Below, piece after piece: positions 1 to 15,878 of a stretch of 64,000 nt of DNA (position 1 is its first letter; each line of letters opens with the position of its first letter). The notes under the pieces were generated by a model. The model was given only the letters and a program-made list of their open reading frames with translations. It was not told the origin of the DNA and ran no database searches. The stretch lies in the NCBI RefSeq assembly GCF_051622035.1, contig NC_135358.1, forward strand, positions 8,101,001-8,165,000. Reading direction: 5' to 3'. The DNA comes from Arctopsyche grandis (Eukaryota > Arthropoda > Insecta > Trichoptera > Hydropsychidae). Both the position numbers and the translations under genes were made by a program.

Positions 1-2403
1 TTCGTCGTGTCCATCTGCGTCACTTTCTGTAAAGAAGTCTGAATCGGTCATTGGATCCGGCCTACGATTAATAGGTATATTTTGCCAATTCTGTATGTTG
101 TTAACACCTCTGTGACCAATGGTTGGTGACTGATCCGCCCCTCTGCTTACCGGCCTCGACATTTCTCCATCACCTTGATACCCATCGAGGCTGGTAATAC
201 TGGTAATACTGTAGGTGACAGATTTCGACGTATCGGTTTTAGGGTCTGTGGACAGCGCAGATAATTCTGATTTTATGTCTACCGGATCGAGAGGAAGCTC
301 TTCTGGCGATGGTGTTTGATCCATTCGTACATTGTGTTGTATGTTGTCAAATCTAGTAGTGTCTACGATGGAACTGAGTGCGTCCAGAATGCTACTGTGT
401 ACAGACGGTAGAAGTTCGTCATCAATCGTTTGGCTGCATAGATCATTAATATTAGTTAAGTTTTCGGATGTGCTTTGTTTGAAAGGTCTTTGGATGAACA
501 TTTCATAAGACTCACTTTGTAAATTATCTTGATCCCCTTTAAGAAACGTCTCATCCGCCTGCGAATACACAATCGTTTTTTCCAATGTGTTTTTGTCATT
601 TGAATCATTCAAATCTTCTTCAATTATCCTGCACGTCTCCGAAGGATTCAAAAGTAATTTAAAAGCATCGGGAGTTAAAGATTTTATATTATCTGTTGGA
701 GTTTGGGTAGAACTTGATTCTGTTTTCTCGGTGACTTTATCGCTACTCAATAAGCCGCCAAAATCGTCTCTTGATGGAGAAAAAATATTTTCCAAAAATG
801 ATAATGATTCCATCTGCTCTGGCGTAAGAATACCCAAGCTTTCCTCGAAAGAATTCTGTTTGCTCAACTCTTGATTTGAATTATCAGAAACTGTTGGGCT
901 CAACAAACCAATTCCCGCGACTGAAGTTTTAATTCTATAATCTGGAAATTGTGAAGGTGATGCTTTGCCTGCATCAATATCGATAATAGTCATATTGTGA
1001 CTTGTAGGCGGTTGTGCATTTTGCTTTCGCGCCGGTTGGTGCAGTTTGAATTGTCTATTATCATATTGTTTCGCTATTCTAATGCACTTTTTACTTATTT
1101 CAAAATCTTTCGTTCTATCATTCTGAACTGGTCGCTCTGGTTCTTCGGGTAACGGTGTAGACTTAGTGAGGTTATTTATTTTGTTGGAGTCCGGCGTATC
1201 ATATAGTTGATTGTTGACATTACGCGGTTGACTTATAATTGACGATTTTCTACGCGACTCTTGTAGAGAATGGTCTACAATCGAATTCATGCTAATGCCC
1301 GCGAAGTCTAATACGCTCTCATCTTCAATCAACTCGACATTCTTATTACACTGAGCTAAATTTTTTAATAAATTTGGCAACTGAGAATTAAAATGTTGAT
1401 AAGTTGGACTGTTGCACGCCGCTTGGAACCTTTGATTTGCACTTGTGAAATCCTCGCTTCGAATATCTTGGAGGTGATCGACTGGTTTTGCAAATGCACA
1501 ATCTAACCCCACCAATAAACTGTACGGTCCCGAATCAGATTGGTGATACTCGTAATCAACCAACTGCTGCGTTATGTCGATAACGTTAGGCCTGAAATTG
1601 TCGTCGAGAGACTTTGAAGACTTGGACTTTATGTATTGAAGCCTCTTTCTGAGTTCTAAAATTTTTGGATCAGGCACAAATTGATTCTGGCATTGGAGTA
1701 AAACATACGCACACGGAACAAGCAATCCGTGGCCATTTTTACAGCTGAAATACTTCACACCGTTCAAAGATCCATCGTGAAGTTCACGCGACGGTCCATC
1801 AGTCTCAATACCACACCAGATATCGTCGTCGATCTGCACGCGGCCAACGTATCGTAAAATTCCGGATATTGTCCGGACAGCTGTTGAATCCTCGGGTATT
1901 ATAGCCGTCACCTTACTACCAATACTCCCTTTGAGTTTATTAACTTCCAGGCTGATTACGTTTGCTTCCTGAACACATTCATCGCGTTTATTCTCCTTAA
2001 CTCCTTTCTTCTGTTTGACATCATCAACGTTCTTAATGTCGATTGTATTCGTGTTGATGAGGTCTGGAAAAACGTCGAAAGTTTTTTCAGGGTCGGTTTT
2101 ATCGCACATCGAAAATGTTCTATCTTTGATAGGTGTCGCACCCCTGGAGTGTGCTCCAGCTATGACCGGTATCTTCTCCGGGGTTACGTCGCTGCAAATT
2201 TTGCTTTCGTTGTCGTTACTATTTTCGATTAGTTTTTTGTTCGTGTCGACCAATTTACATTTCAGGAGTGGTAGCTTGATTTTCGTAGGTAATAGTCTAG
2301 ATCCAGCTGATAGACCACCCTGAATTGTTCGTCGCACAGCGCCTTTTGTCGCCTTCGGCACTGGAATCTTTCCTCCCGAAGGAACGCGTGCCTCACTGGG
2401 TGC
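1..2403 (-). CDS. CAP-Gly domain protein, partial (one long exon, 3' end outside window)
   Basis: The minus strand stays open from 2403 to the window edge, about 800 codons, far longer than chance. The exon begins after a clean acceptor (polypyrimidine then cag at 2406-2404). About residues 180-235 of the exon form a CAP-Gly domain: GILRYVG, then DDIWCGIE, then a GSLNGVKYF stretch and KNGHGLLVP. This domain binds tubulin and EB-type C-terminal tails, so a microtubule or centrosome role is inferred. The remainder is low-complexity and acidic, rich in Ser, Asp and Gln, including SRPVSRGADQSP and MTDSDFFTESDAD at the distal end. I cannot assign the paralogue. The start codon is not placed: it may lie in an upstream exon, or be the first in-frame Met near 2108. 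Confidence 0.85.
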
Positions 2404-2729
2404 CTGAAAAAATACGTTAAAATGTGTAATGTTAGAAATTTAATAAAGGATATCTAAAATATCAACGTGATAAATGACCAGGCAGACAAGAGTATTACGT
2501 TTATGGAAGAATTACTGTTAACAAAGAACTTAAGAATTTTTGTTGGAAGCTATTTGAAGAGCGTTCAATATAAAAGGATGAGTAATAAGAAACCTTAAAA
2601 GATTTTTATCGATTTACTATTCAATTTCACGTGTGCAATTTTGGGTACCTACTTATTCTACGTCCTTGAAGGATAAAATACACTTGAAAAAAATTGAATT
2701 TTACGAAGAAAATAACTCGAATAGATATA

Positions 2730-3439
2730 CGGTAGAACCTCGATTAACCGGATTTTCGATTATCCGGATTGTTAAAAACAAACAAAAATTTAACGATTTT
2801 GCTATTTTGAAATGCATAGCTTAAAATTTCGAAAATAAGATGGAGAAATGAGTCAATTGTCTTCAAAATTCAATACTCAAAGGACGTTTGTTTCTTGAAA
2901 GTTTGATCGCGATTTAAATATTTGTTTTTAATATAACCAATATGGAAAAGAAAACGTATCATTAAAAAACAAATTAGATATAATCAATACTTTATAAAGC
3001 GGTGTCTTAGGACATTTTTTGTCAAATAAATATGGTGTTGGAACGTCGACGATCTCGGATATAAAAAAATTATGAAGTTTACTGGTTCTTTAATGTCAGA
3101 AGCTCAGGTTATGAAAAAAACAGGAAATGAAGAAGTCGAAGAGTATATTTTTTATGTGGTTCATTCAAAAACGATCGTCTGGACAGCCAATATCTGGTCC
3201 ATTATTGTATGAAATGAACTCCCGATTTGGCAGCTTCAAAAAGAACAGGAAAAATCCATAATAGAATTTCTTTAATAAAGAATAATTTAGTATTGATCTT
3301 TATGATTTTATACATGGAAATGTAGACAAATTAAAATTATTCATACTGAATGTACATGTCTTTCCCTGTTAATTGTGATTTTTTCGATTATCCGGACTAC
3401 TTTGATCCCCAATTAGTCCGGATAATCGAGGTTCTACTG
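2730..3439. mobile_element. pogo/Tigger-like DNA transposon remnant
   Basis: The ends are inverted repeats that share the typical pogo/Tigger terminus (CAGTAGAACCTCGATTA at one end, CGGTAGAACCTCGATTA at the other) and are flanked by TA on both sides (2728-2729 and 3440-3441). The internal plus-strand sequence near 3150-3235 reads WFIQKRSSGQPISGPLL, the CENP-B-type DNA-binding segment of Tigger/jerky transposases. The 710 bp copy is far shorter than a full element and lacks the DDE domain, so it is an internally deleted, inactive copy. Confidence 0.85.
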
Positions 3440-5329
3440 TATTTCATAATCAATAATGCCGATTAGTAAAATCTTTGCGGTCTATTGATACTTATTACCC
3501 GGTCTGTTTTACTGCAAGATTTAATAGGGATAGTCAAATTCTCAGTGTAACACTCTTTCATAGAGTAAACATTACTGCTCTAAAAATACTGCAAGTAAAA
3601 ACGTCTGCGTACTAAAAGGTGACCTATGTATCAGCTGTATTAGTATAAGAGAAATTGTTGACATTGAAAATTATACGATAACATGATATTATTTTATACA
3701 ATGCCAAAATACATAGTCCAAAACATGTATTTATAAAATTCTTGTATGTCGCTATATGTAATTCAAACTTTTAATTTTTAAATTACAATTACGTTCGAAC
3801 GCCCATGGGTCAGTTAAATTAGAAAAATGACGACAAAGGGTCACGAACCTACGTTATTGTCATTATTGCACTTCATCAAAGAGGACAAAATAATTGGATA
3901 CTATGAGCTAGAATCATGTGCGCATTTAATTAAAACGCACATTCGACACGATGAAATTTTAGACTATTTTTTCCTAAGCCAAAAAACAACTTTCGATTCT
4001 TTAAAGGCGCACGTGCTTTATATCAATCCACGATCGCTTTCATTTCACGAACGAAAATAAACCAATTCAAAACGGATAATCATTGCTGGTTCAAAATTTT
4101 TAACGAGAAAACTTTCGCAAAAATCAAACACGCATCTTTTCTGACGTAGAAACTTACTTTTGTCTTTGTTTTTCGAAAGAGGCAATTTACAAAACAAACG
4201 CGACATCATTGCCATTTTAGGCAATTACCATCACATACGTGTACTATCATAGCACTGGGAATATTTGCTAAATTGTCTAACGTGCAAGGAAAAATTACAT
4301 TATCATTGAAACAATTCAACCTTGTAACATTTCAACGATTATTCTAACGTTTAATTTTTGAGCACTCGTTCATTTTCAACGGAAATTTATCATAAAATAT
4401 TCAAAAATGCTATTACCGTAAAATATTAAAAGCTTTGAATATTGGAACGTAATAAAATGTTTAAGACAACTACATTAGATCACCAGATGAAATGCAAGAA
4501 AAATTGACCACAATGTGAAAGAAACCAGTTTTGAAGGTTATCCCAGTGATGTCCCCCTAACATAACGAGTTCCTTTCATCCTTATTGCAAATCTTAAACC
4601 GATAGATACAATATGTACATAATTACCGCTTTTTATATTACAAACATGTAAAATTCTTAAGTGCAATGGTTTAAATGTAATGTTTTAAGTTTAAGTTATC
4701 GTATAAAATCACCAAATAAAACAAAAGAATATGAGTTTTATTTAACGACGCGATTCAAAATCAATATTGTGCAACCGTAGTAGGGATGCATCAAACATGT
4801 CGCGCTAGAAATATTTACATTGTACGTACATGCACTTTTCAAACGCGTCTAATCAGTGTAAATATTAATTAGATCATTTATCTACCCACTAGAGACACTC
4901 GTAGGTATGCTCAAAATTCAAACTCACTCGACCAAAACTCGAATAATACAGAGCTTCGCAGGAGAGACGAGCTTTTTAACGCCCATATATAGAAGAAAAA
5001 CAAACACAATGACGTAAATAGGTTACCTAATGCCATTACGAATGCAGCACACATACGTATGCAGCACACAACATATGTACATTTTATAAAAAAAGTTTCA
5101 CTTTTAAAACGATCGTAGATAAATCCCCGAAAACACGACTCGTTGTGCGTATAATATACATTACATGCTATAATCAACGATTCTAAATTTAAATTTGCAT
5201 AGAAATCGTCCGATATTTAAGAGCGCGTGTGTGAATTGTTTACTTTTACATTTGCGCAACATCGCAATGATATAAATTTAATTAAAATGAACGGAAAGAA
5301 ATTCAAAACAAAAGGGGAACGGAACATAC
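3440..5329. other. AT-rich non-coding sequence
   Basis: I see no gene, RNA or clear repeat here. The stretch probably belongs to the intron described for the CAP-Gly gene. Confidence 0.5.
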
Positions 5330-6000
5330 CTGCCTACATTCGCAACGGGGTAACGGCCGTAACCGCTCGAAATACGCGCATTACCTGATCGGATTATACG
5401 GCGCGTATGATCTTCGCGACACGCGGAGCGTTCATAATTGAATGGCATAAATTAATTAAACAGTTTTATTTTTATAAGTATACGTTGACGGAAGTAATGT
5501 GATGTTTTTTTATAAGGGGGGGGTGGATTAATTTGAGTTTTTGAAAAAAGGCGGCAAGCGCGAGAGGGCGCTGATATGAGGGTTTGCGGCTCACCTTGGC
5601 CATGGCGCGAGCTCGACAGCCGCGGCTGGGCCACGGGGGATGTTTTAAACGAGGGTGAGGGTGAGGGTGGTAGAGATGGTCCGGTGGCGCCCCCCGCGAG
5701 CGTCATCAGAAACGCGAGTCGGCCGAGTGACAGCGGCCGGCCGCACGCCCTCCACAATCAATACTGCCCGATAAGGTAAAATGGTGATGTGCGCGCAGCC
5801 GCGGCGGCGCACTACTCTCGCCAGTGCCTCTCAATCTTTTCCCGCTCTCACTCCCACTCTCCCACCCCCACCCCCTCGGTCAGTGGGTATTCCAGTATAT
5901 GTGGAAGGAACCACTCACCCACTTCTTCTGCCTAGACGTTGACGAAGGTCAGTGGCGCGTAAGTTGCCGTGTATTCCAAACAGAATGGAAATCCCCTTCC
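5330..6000 (-). promoter_or_regulatory. CpG-rich promoter and possible 5' non-coding exon of the CAP-Gly gene
   Basis: GC content and CpG density rise sharply between about 5330 and 5900 compared with both sides. On the minus strand a consensus donor sits at 5330/5329, and the preceding reading frames carry stops just before it, so the exon is most simply 5' UTR. The position upstream of the CAP-Gly exon and the orientation fit. A transcription start cannot be placed from sequence alone. Confidence 0.5.
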
Positions 6001-6159
6001 CAATTGGAAATTGTTTTTCCAATTTCCAACATCCGCTCAAATTTCAGATGTTAGTTCATTCGTAAATTCAACATCCTGCCGATTGAAGTGGTTATCTCTT
6101 TTAACAAACCACCTTTACGTTTCACTTACGATTACAATTCAGGAAAAAATTTGCCTCTT

Positions 6160-7990
6160 ATCCGATCGTTTTCATACTTTGCCATATTGCTCATTTTGGT
6201 CATCAATATAAGTAAATGGATCCGCCATTATTATTACTAATCTCTTCTTAGTTCAGAATCGATGTTGTCGTCTGACGAAGATTGGGTTCTTATATAGGAT
6301 CGTTTTCAAACTTTGCCATTTTGCTCGGTTTGTTCATCAATATAAGTGGAAATGACGTCCGCCATTACCATGGTGAAAAATAATCGTAATAGACACGTTT
6401 GAAAATACTGCATCTTCCTTCACGGTGACGGTTGATCCGCCATTATTATTACTAACCTCTTCTTAGTTCAGAATCGATGTTGTCGTCTGACGAAGATTGG
6501 GTTCTTATATAGGATCGTTTTCAAACTTTGCCATTTTGCTCGGTTTGTTCATCAATATAAGTGGAAATGACGTCCGCCATTACCATGGTGAAAAATAATC
6601 GTAATAGACACGTTTGAAAATACTGCATCTTCCTTCACGGTGACGGTTGATCCGCCATTATTATTACTAACCTCTTCTTAGTTCAGAATCGATGTTGTCG
6701 TCTGACGAAGATTGGGTTCTTATCCGATCGTTTTCAAACTTTACCATTTTGATCGGTTTGGTCATCAATATAAGTGGAAATGACGTCCGCCATTACCATG
6801 GTGAAAAATAATCGTAATAGACACGTTTGAAAATACTGCATCTTCCTTCACGGTGACGACTATCGTTGACGGTTGATCTGCCATTATTATTACTAACCTC
6901 TTCTTAGTTCAGAATCGATGTTGTCGTCTGACGAAGTTTGAGTTCTTATTCGATCGTTTTCAAATTTTGCCATTTTGCTCGGTTTGGTCATCAATATAAG
7001 TGGAAATGACGTCCGCCATTACCATGGTGAAAAATAATCGTAATAGACACGTTTGAAAATACTGCATCTTCCTTCACGGTGACGACTATCGTTGACGGTT
7101 GATCTGCCATTATTATTACTAACCTCTTCTTAGTTCAGAATCGATTTTGTCGTCTGACGAAGTTTGAGTTCTTATTCGATCGTTTTCAAATTTTGCCATT
7201 TTGCTCGGTTTGGTCATCAATATAAGTGGAGATGACGTCCGCCATTACTATGGTGAAAAATAATCGTAATTGACGCGTTTGAAAATACTGCATCTTCCTT
7301 CACGGTGACGACTATCGTTGACGGTTGATCCGCCATTATTATTACTAACCTCTTCTTAGTTCAGAATCGATGTTGTCGTCTGACGAAGTTTGAGTTCTTA
7401 TTCGATCGTTTTCAAATTTTGCCATTTTGCTCGGTTTGGTCATCAATATAAGTGGAGATGACGTCCGCCATTACTATGGTGAAAAATAATCGTAATTGAC
7501 GCGTTTGAAAATACTGCATCTTCCTTCACGGTGACGACTATCGTTGACGGTTGATCCGCCATTATTATTACTAACCTCTTCTTAGTTCAGAATCGATGTT
7601 GTCGTCTGACGAAGTTTGAGTTCTTATTCGATCGTTTTCAAATTTTGCCATTTTGCTCGGTTTGGTCATCAATATAAGTGGAGATGACGTCCGCCATTAC
7701 TATGGTGAAAAATAATCGTAATAGACACGTTTGAAAATACTGCATTTTCCTTCACGGTGACGACTATCGTTGACGGTTGATCCGCCATTATTATTACTAA
7801 CCTCTTCTTAGTTCAGAATCGATTTTGTCGTCTGACGAAGTTTGAGTTCTTATTCGATCGTTTTCAAATTTTGCCATTTTGCTCGGTTTGGTCATCAATA
7901 TAAGTGGAGATGACGTCCGCCATTACTATGGTGATAAATAATCGTAATAGACACGTTTGAAAATACTGCATCTTCCTTCACGGTGACGTC
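6160..7990. repeat. Tandem array, about 8.5 units of 213-226 bp
   Basis: The same segment (starting CGTTTTCAAA) recurs at 6301, 6516, 6729, 6955, 7181, 7407, 7633 and 7859, giving spacings of 215, 213 and then five of 226 bp. A shortened unit precedes it at 6167. The longer units carry an extra 11 bp or so (GACTATCGTT region). Left units have GATTGGGTTC where right units have GTTTGAGTTC, showing two homogenised blocks. Each unit contains TGACGTCC and three GCCAT motifs. No ORF spans it. Confidence 0.95.
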
Positions 7991-8375
7991 TATCGTCTAC
8001 ACTGTCCCATTTGTCCACACTGTTCTGATCGTTTTTTCCCTTTTTGCCCCCCTCTCACTATGGCAGATTGAGCACTTTGCCATACTTATGATCAAAGTTT
8101 ACGGAGAGAATTGATGATTTCTTAATTAGGTTTTTTATATATTGTCTTAATTTTATAAACAAAATATAGAAAAGTTTAGTTTTTAAAAAACATTTTTTTA
8201 CTTTATCTACATATATGTACGTAGTTACAATAGATGATTATTTTCTGATTTTGACTGATTTTTAACGCAATTTCACGCATATGTATAGTTATCTACATTT
8301 TCTATCAAAAGCTTGTTATTCTATTACTATGGCGTGGCTCACTGATTAAGGGCGAAAAAACACAGCGATGAACGT

Positions 8376-8520
8376 GGTAATTGGATTATTAGTCACATTG
8401 CGATCGCCCAAAAACAATTTTTGCCATAAAAATCTTGAATATGGAATATTTAGCACTTGAGTTCTCGTTAGTATGATGGACTTTTCGGTTGCCAGATGTT
8501 CCGTTATAGAGATTTTTGTG
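8376..8520 (-). mobile_element. Short MITE, family M, copy 1
   Basis: Read on the minus strand it runs CACAAAAATCTCTATAACGG through GAGAACTC and GCGATCGC to GGATTATT reversed at its end, matching the copies at 21705, 35877 and 47344 over the whole length. It has no coding capacity. Confidence 0.65.
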
Positions 8521-8961
8521 ACTTTTGGGCGAGCGCTTTGTGACCAATAACACTGAGCAACAAAAAATCACGTTTTTGAGTTAACAGAGCGGAGACTAAC
8601 CAATCTTTACTAAGTTTGACCCACTGAATTCGAATATGATATTGATTTTTGTTGGTGGGTGATCGTTTACGCGATACAACTATATACACAACGAAAGCAT
8701 TTAAATTGCAATTACCGCTTGAGTTAGTACGTTTAGATAAAAAAAAAAATATTGAGATAGAAAACCAATCCTTATAAACGTGGTGAAATAAAAAATTTGC
8801 CAAATAAATGAAAAATAGCACGGAAAAAAAATCCGTAAAAAAAATATATTTTTGACTTTTAAAATTCGCTAGACAATTAATTAGAAGTATTTTAAAGCAA
8901 TGAAATATAACAATTAATAGGAAAAATATCTGACTATTGATTCCAATACTCACTTTGAAAT

Positions 8962-9060
8962 TGTACTAACGAAAACTCGAGTGCCAAATATTCGTATTCG
9001 CGGCAACGATTGTCGTGCGCGGCAACGATCGCAATTTGCGCAGTAATCCGTTTACCCAAC
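8962..9060 (+). mobile_element. Short MITE, family M, copy 2 (partial)
   Basis: It shares the right half of family M: ACTAACGAAAACTCGAGTGCC, followed by a duplicated GGCAACGAT segment, then GCAATTTGCGCAGTAATCC. The left end is missing. Confidence 0.55.
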
Positions 9061-9074
9061 TTTGATGTTCTGTA

Positions 9075-9345
9075 CTGCGACGCTGCAGCGCACTGTCGCC
9101 TAGTGCGTTCAGACCTCAAGCAGTTGTTTACTAATGTAGAGATCGTGGGCTCAAATCCTGGCCGGCTTCGAAAAATATATTTGAGTTTTTGGTGAGATCT
9201 CAATGGTTATTAAATCCAGATCGACCGTCTCCTGTTAGAGTACGTCAATTTATTTAACTTAACTGTGGATCCAATAAAAACTGCATCCCCTCCCTCCCTC
9301 GCAAATTCGGCTTGCCGAATTTGTTGATTGTTGCAAACATACTTA
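9075..9345 (+). mobile_element. tRNA-derived SINE
   Basis: A B-box-like GGGCTCAAATCC lies near 9148, followed by a body containing CAGATCGACCGTCTCCTGTT, which is also present in the SINE at 42045 and in diverged form at 14563. The 3' part TGCATCCCCTCC then CTCGCAAATTC also matches the 42045 copy. Confidence 0.65.
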
Positions 9346-9446
9346 TGCTTGCTGTTTGCAATATCTTTATACCTACATTGTATGTGTTTGGATATGTCCA
9401 TATTATGCATACGTATACATTTAGCCATGGTGTCGATTTAATGTGA

Positions 9447-9745
9447 TCTGTTTTAGCAATCATCATGATAATCATCTACAGCCATTCACTATCCACTGCT
9501 GGATAAGGGTCTCTCCAACACGCTTCCATTCATCTCCGTTTTGCGCAAATATCGTCCATCTCATCCCACACATTTTCCTAATTTCGTCTACCTATCTTCC
9601 TTTTACCCTTTTACATTCACTCGGGTACCATTCTAGCACTTCTTTTGCTCAATTTTCGTTTAGAAATTACTCACATTCTTTTAGACACGTGGCGCGCCCA
9701 TTGTCATTTCAATATCTTCACTTTACCCACTACCCTTGTAAATAA
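9447..9745 (-). mobile_element. LINE ORF2 C-terminal fragment
   Basis: The minus strand reads QWARHVSKRM, then in another frame RVLEWYPSECKR, DEIRKMCGMRW and AQNGDEWKRVGETLIQQW before a stop. This is the typical C-terminal tail after the reverse transcriptase domain of RTE/CR1-like LINEs. The frame changes within the fragment, so it is a decayed 5'-truncated copy. Confidence 0.7.
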
Positions 9746-12700
9746 ATAAATAAAATTAGGGAAAGATTTTTGACAGAAATATTATATCATCGATTTAAAT
9801 TTGAAGATTTATTTCAATTCGATTATAGTTTTTTTCTTGGATTTTGACAGCGGTTTCAATTCAAAATTTGGAAAAAATATTTTGGAGAAAAGGTCAAGGT
9901 ATCTAGTGGAAACCATAACTATCCATAGAGCTACAGTCGACTCTTTTCAGCAAAAAGCGGAAAAAAATAAAAAGGTAAATGAAAACGAATGAAATAGTAA
10001 GAAAACATGATACAGGATAAAACGCCCCTTTACAATTTTTTTATTTTCTTTTCTTACATTTCTTACGCCTTCTTGCTGAACTGATTTAACACATCATAGG
10101 AGGGTTTACTGTATTATATTTTTATGAAATTGTGTTTCAAAGTCTTCGATTTAACAAATGTTATTAATAATACATTGCGAATTCACTATTTTATAGATTT
10201 ATATATTATATTTAATTTCAAATACAAAAATAATGAAATTTATTATTTGTCTAAAATAAAATATCTAACTATAATATATCAGTTTCATCGCAAATTAATG
10301 GAAAATCATTTAAAATACGCATATAATCCCATTTTAAATCGTGCTCCTATTTACTAACATTGTTTCATTATAAAAGTTTCTCAGTGTTTCTTTGTCGTTG
10401 ATATGATAATAAAATTATTATTATATAATAATTTAATTTTAAATATTTTGCCCTCGAAATTCTTTTCCCTTAGCGACATGTTATTAATTTTTACACTATT
10501 CTATAGAAATAATGTAATGCCCAAATCATCAATACGTTCATTGAAAGCATAAAATATAGACCGAGTTTCAGTGATTCAACAATTATAAAAATATAATAAA
10601 ACCGAAAGGTTGATATTTACTGCATGTGGAGTACTATATCCCATACTGCAGCGTTCCGCTAATAAACACACGTCAACCGCTGTGTTTTTTCTGTGCCATA
10701 TTATATACATTTCTGCACTATTTCAGAGCATAATTATTTCTGTTGATATAATTAAGTGCATTTATGTAATTAATCTTTTTTTCAAAAGAATACGACATTT
10801 TACAAATCAACTTATACCTTAGTGACTCAAAAATAATATGCAACAATACATTTAAGAGTGAAGATTAAATATAATTGTATTTGTCAATGATTTCATTATT
10901 TATGATCTTATTGCAGCTACGATTTCATATCGTTGCACACAAAGAGATAATAAAAAGCTTGTAAATAATAAAAAAGACATTAGTCACCAAATGTAATACA
11001 TTTGTACATATATGACGAGAAAATATATTCCAATCATAAATTTTAAGCATATTCACAAGTTGAGTTTGATCGTATCGATTCTTAGAACGGAAACTACAAT
11101 GGTAGTATTCTTTCAGTGCTTTGAACCGCGGGCAATTCGCGTGCATAGACTTTGACATTTTCCGGTCCAAAGTAGCATTTTATTTATGCATGCACTGACC
11201 ATGATATCGTCACGCCATTTTCAATCCATCTTGTATATTATTATGTATTTCAAAATTATACTGTAAGCTTGCGTTTACATTTCAAATTAAATAAACACAT
11301 TCTATGATTAATCAAACTTTTCATTTGTTTTACATCGTTTATTTTTTATTCAAAAGTATTTTTTCGATTGTTTTACATCGTTTATATTTTTTTATTCAAA
11401 ATATTGTACATTTTTCCATCAACTTTATACATACATAGTGAAATTAAATCTAAAACAAATTACTTTTTTCACAGGAATGTTCCATATAAACGATTCCATT
11501 CACCAGATAAGATTGAAATGAAGTTGTATTATTGTAGAAGACATTGAAAAAATGTACATCTAATGCTGGCAATAGTTTTCCAAAAGCTACTCAACCCACG
11601 CCTATTTCATCACCGCTCGACACTTCCAAACGGTCACTTCACATCTACAGACCCTGCAACGTATGTATTTCATCATCACTGTTCTTCTCTTTTATCATGC
11701 TTGTAATCTGTTTCGTCATGCAACTTACTCTCTAGCAACGTAATCAACGGTCGTCCACAACTTGTGTGTCGTTAATATTTTATAACTGTTTCGTAGTTTT
11801 AAAAAAATAAAATCGTCTAGGTACATGGATATATCCCTATCCGTCAAACTACCATTAACCTTCGGATTCACGGCAATGCGGCACTTGCCAATGACCGATA
11901 TTTTCCATTAAAAATGCAGTTGCAAGCCTTATAAATCTATTCAACATACGATTTCTGCATAATACATTCAACTTCATCATATGGCACGTGTACGTACGTA
12001 TACGTAAATGAATCCTCGGAAATAATTTTATTTCTACTACACAAACTTTCAGCTACATTTCAATATTCTGTATCAACCTATGTAAAGCTCAATTTACACA
12101 GCAAGCTTACGGATAATCCGGATTTGAATGGTTTTACATAAAGGATCTAATCTAGACCTAATGTAAATGTAAAATGTAATGTAAAATTTGGTTAAATCAG
12201 TAGGACCAGAATAGCTGTCTTTCAGAACAAGTCATTGATCAATTATCAATAAAGCAGTCAGAAGGAACAAGTCCCCCTCCTTTATAATTATAAAACTGTG
12301 AATGTACATTCAATTTTTCATACCATAGTTGAGTCTTTTTTTTCTTCACACAATTGAATGCTGAAATAATTTTTCAGTTGTTAAATTATGTAGGAAGTGA
12401 GAAAGTGAAAATATTTGGTGGGGTAATGAAATGATACACATCTTTAAAATATTCTTATTTAACATTTAAGCTTTCATAAAAAAATTTTACATTGTCTGTA
12501 AATAAAATATGTAGATGAATAAATCATGGCATGATTTTATGGCTCCATTTAGTATGTTACACTTAATCTATGAGCCTCAATAATAGTCGATAACTTTGCA
12601 TAATAAATCTGACTACTTACTATAAGGCTTGTGTCCACATAATTCAATGGCATAACATATAGTTTAAATGTATAATTATCTTTGATGCAATTATCACATG

Positions 12701-13015
12701 CACAAAAACTATCAGCATGACCAAAAATATTATATGCCTATAAAGTTAGGCAGTTTTGCATCGGTTAGTGTCCCAACAAATTTTCCTAAAAAATAAGGCA
12801 GCGAGCAACCACCAAAACATTACACAAGACAAGGCAAGCACACCTTCGGACAAAAAACAGATCAACATATATTCTTGCGAGCTTTGATTAAAGCTATCTT
12901 TCACACAAAGCTCCACATACATCTGTAAATTCGGTGGCAATGGTAATTAAGTCATAATACAACAATTATATTATCCGACCATATAAGGCAAATAAGTTCT
13001 AAAATACAGTGACAT
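9746..13015. other. AT-rich intergenic sequence and Mad 3' UTR
   Basis: No convincing gene or repeat is visible. The part next to the Mad stop codon (roughly 12400-13015) is expected to be its 3' UTR. Short ORFs here have no recognisable content. Confidence 0.5.

Positions 13016-15878
<2,863 letters not shown>

Larger units (their letters stand above)
2404..5329 (-). other. Probable first intron of the CAP-Gly gene
   Basis: This AT-rich stretch lies between the acceptor at 2404-2406 and a good minus-strand donor (GCAG then GTATGT) at 5330/5329. Apart from the Tigger-like element at 2730-3439 it shows only a 77-codon ORF at 3827-4060 (plus), which I do not recognise and consider probably fortuitous. 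No other coding exon is visible. Confidence 0.5.

Noticed and set aside
3827-4060. 77-codon ORF as a small protein gene
   Set aside because: It is a lone short ORF in a probable intron, with no signal peptide, domain or homologue that I recognise.
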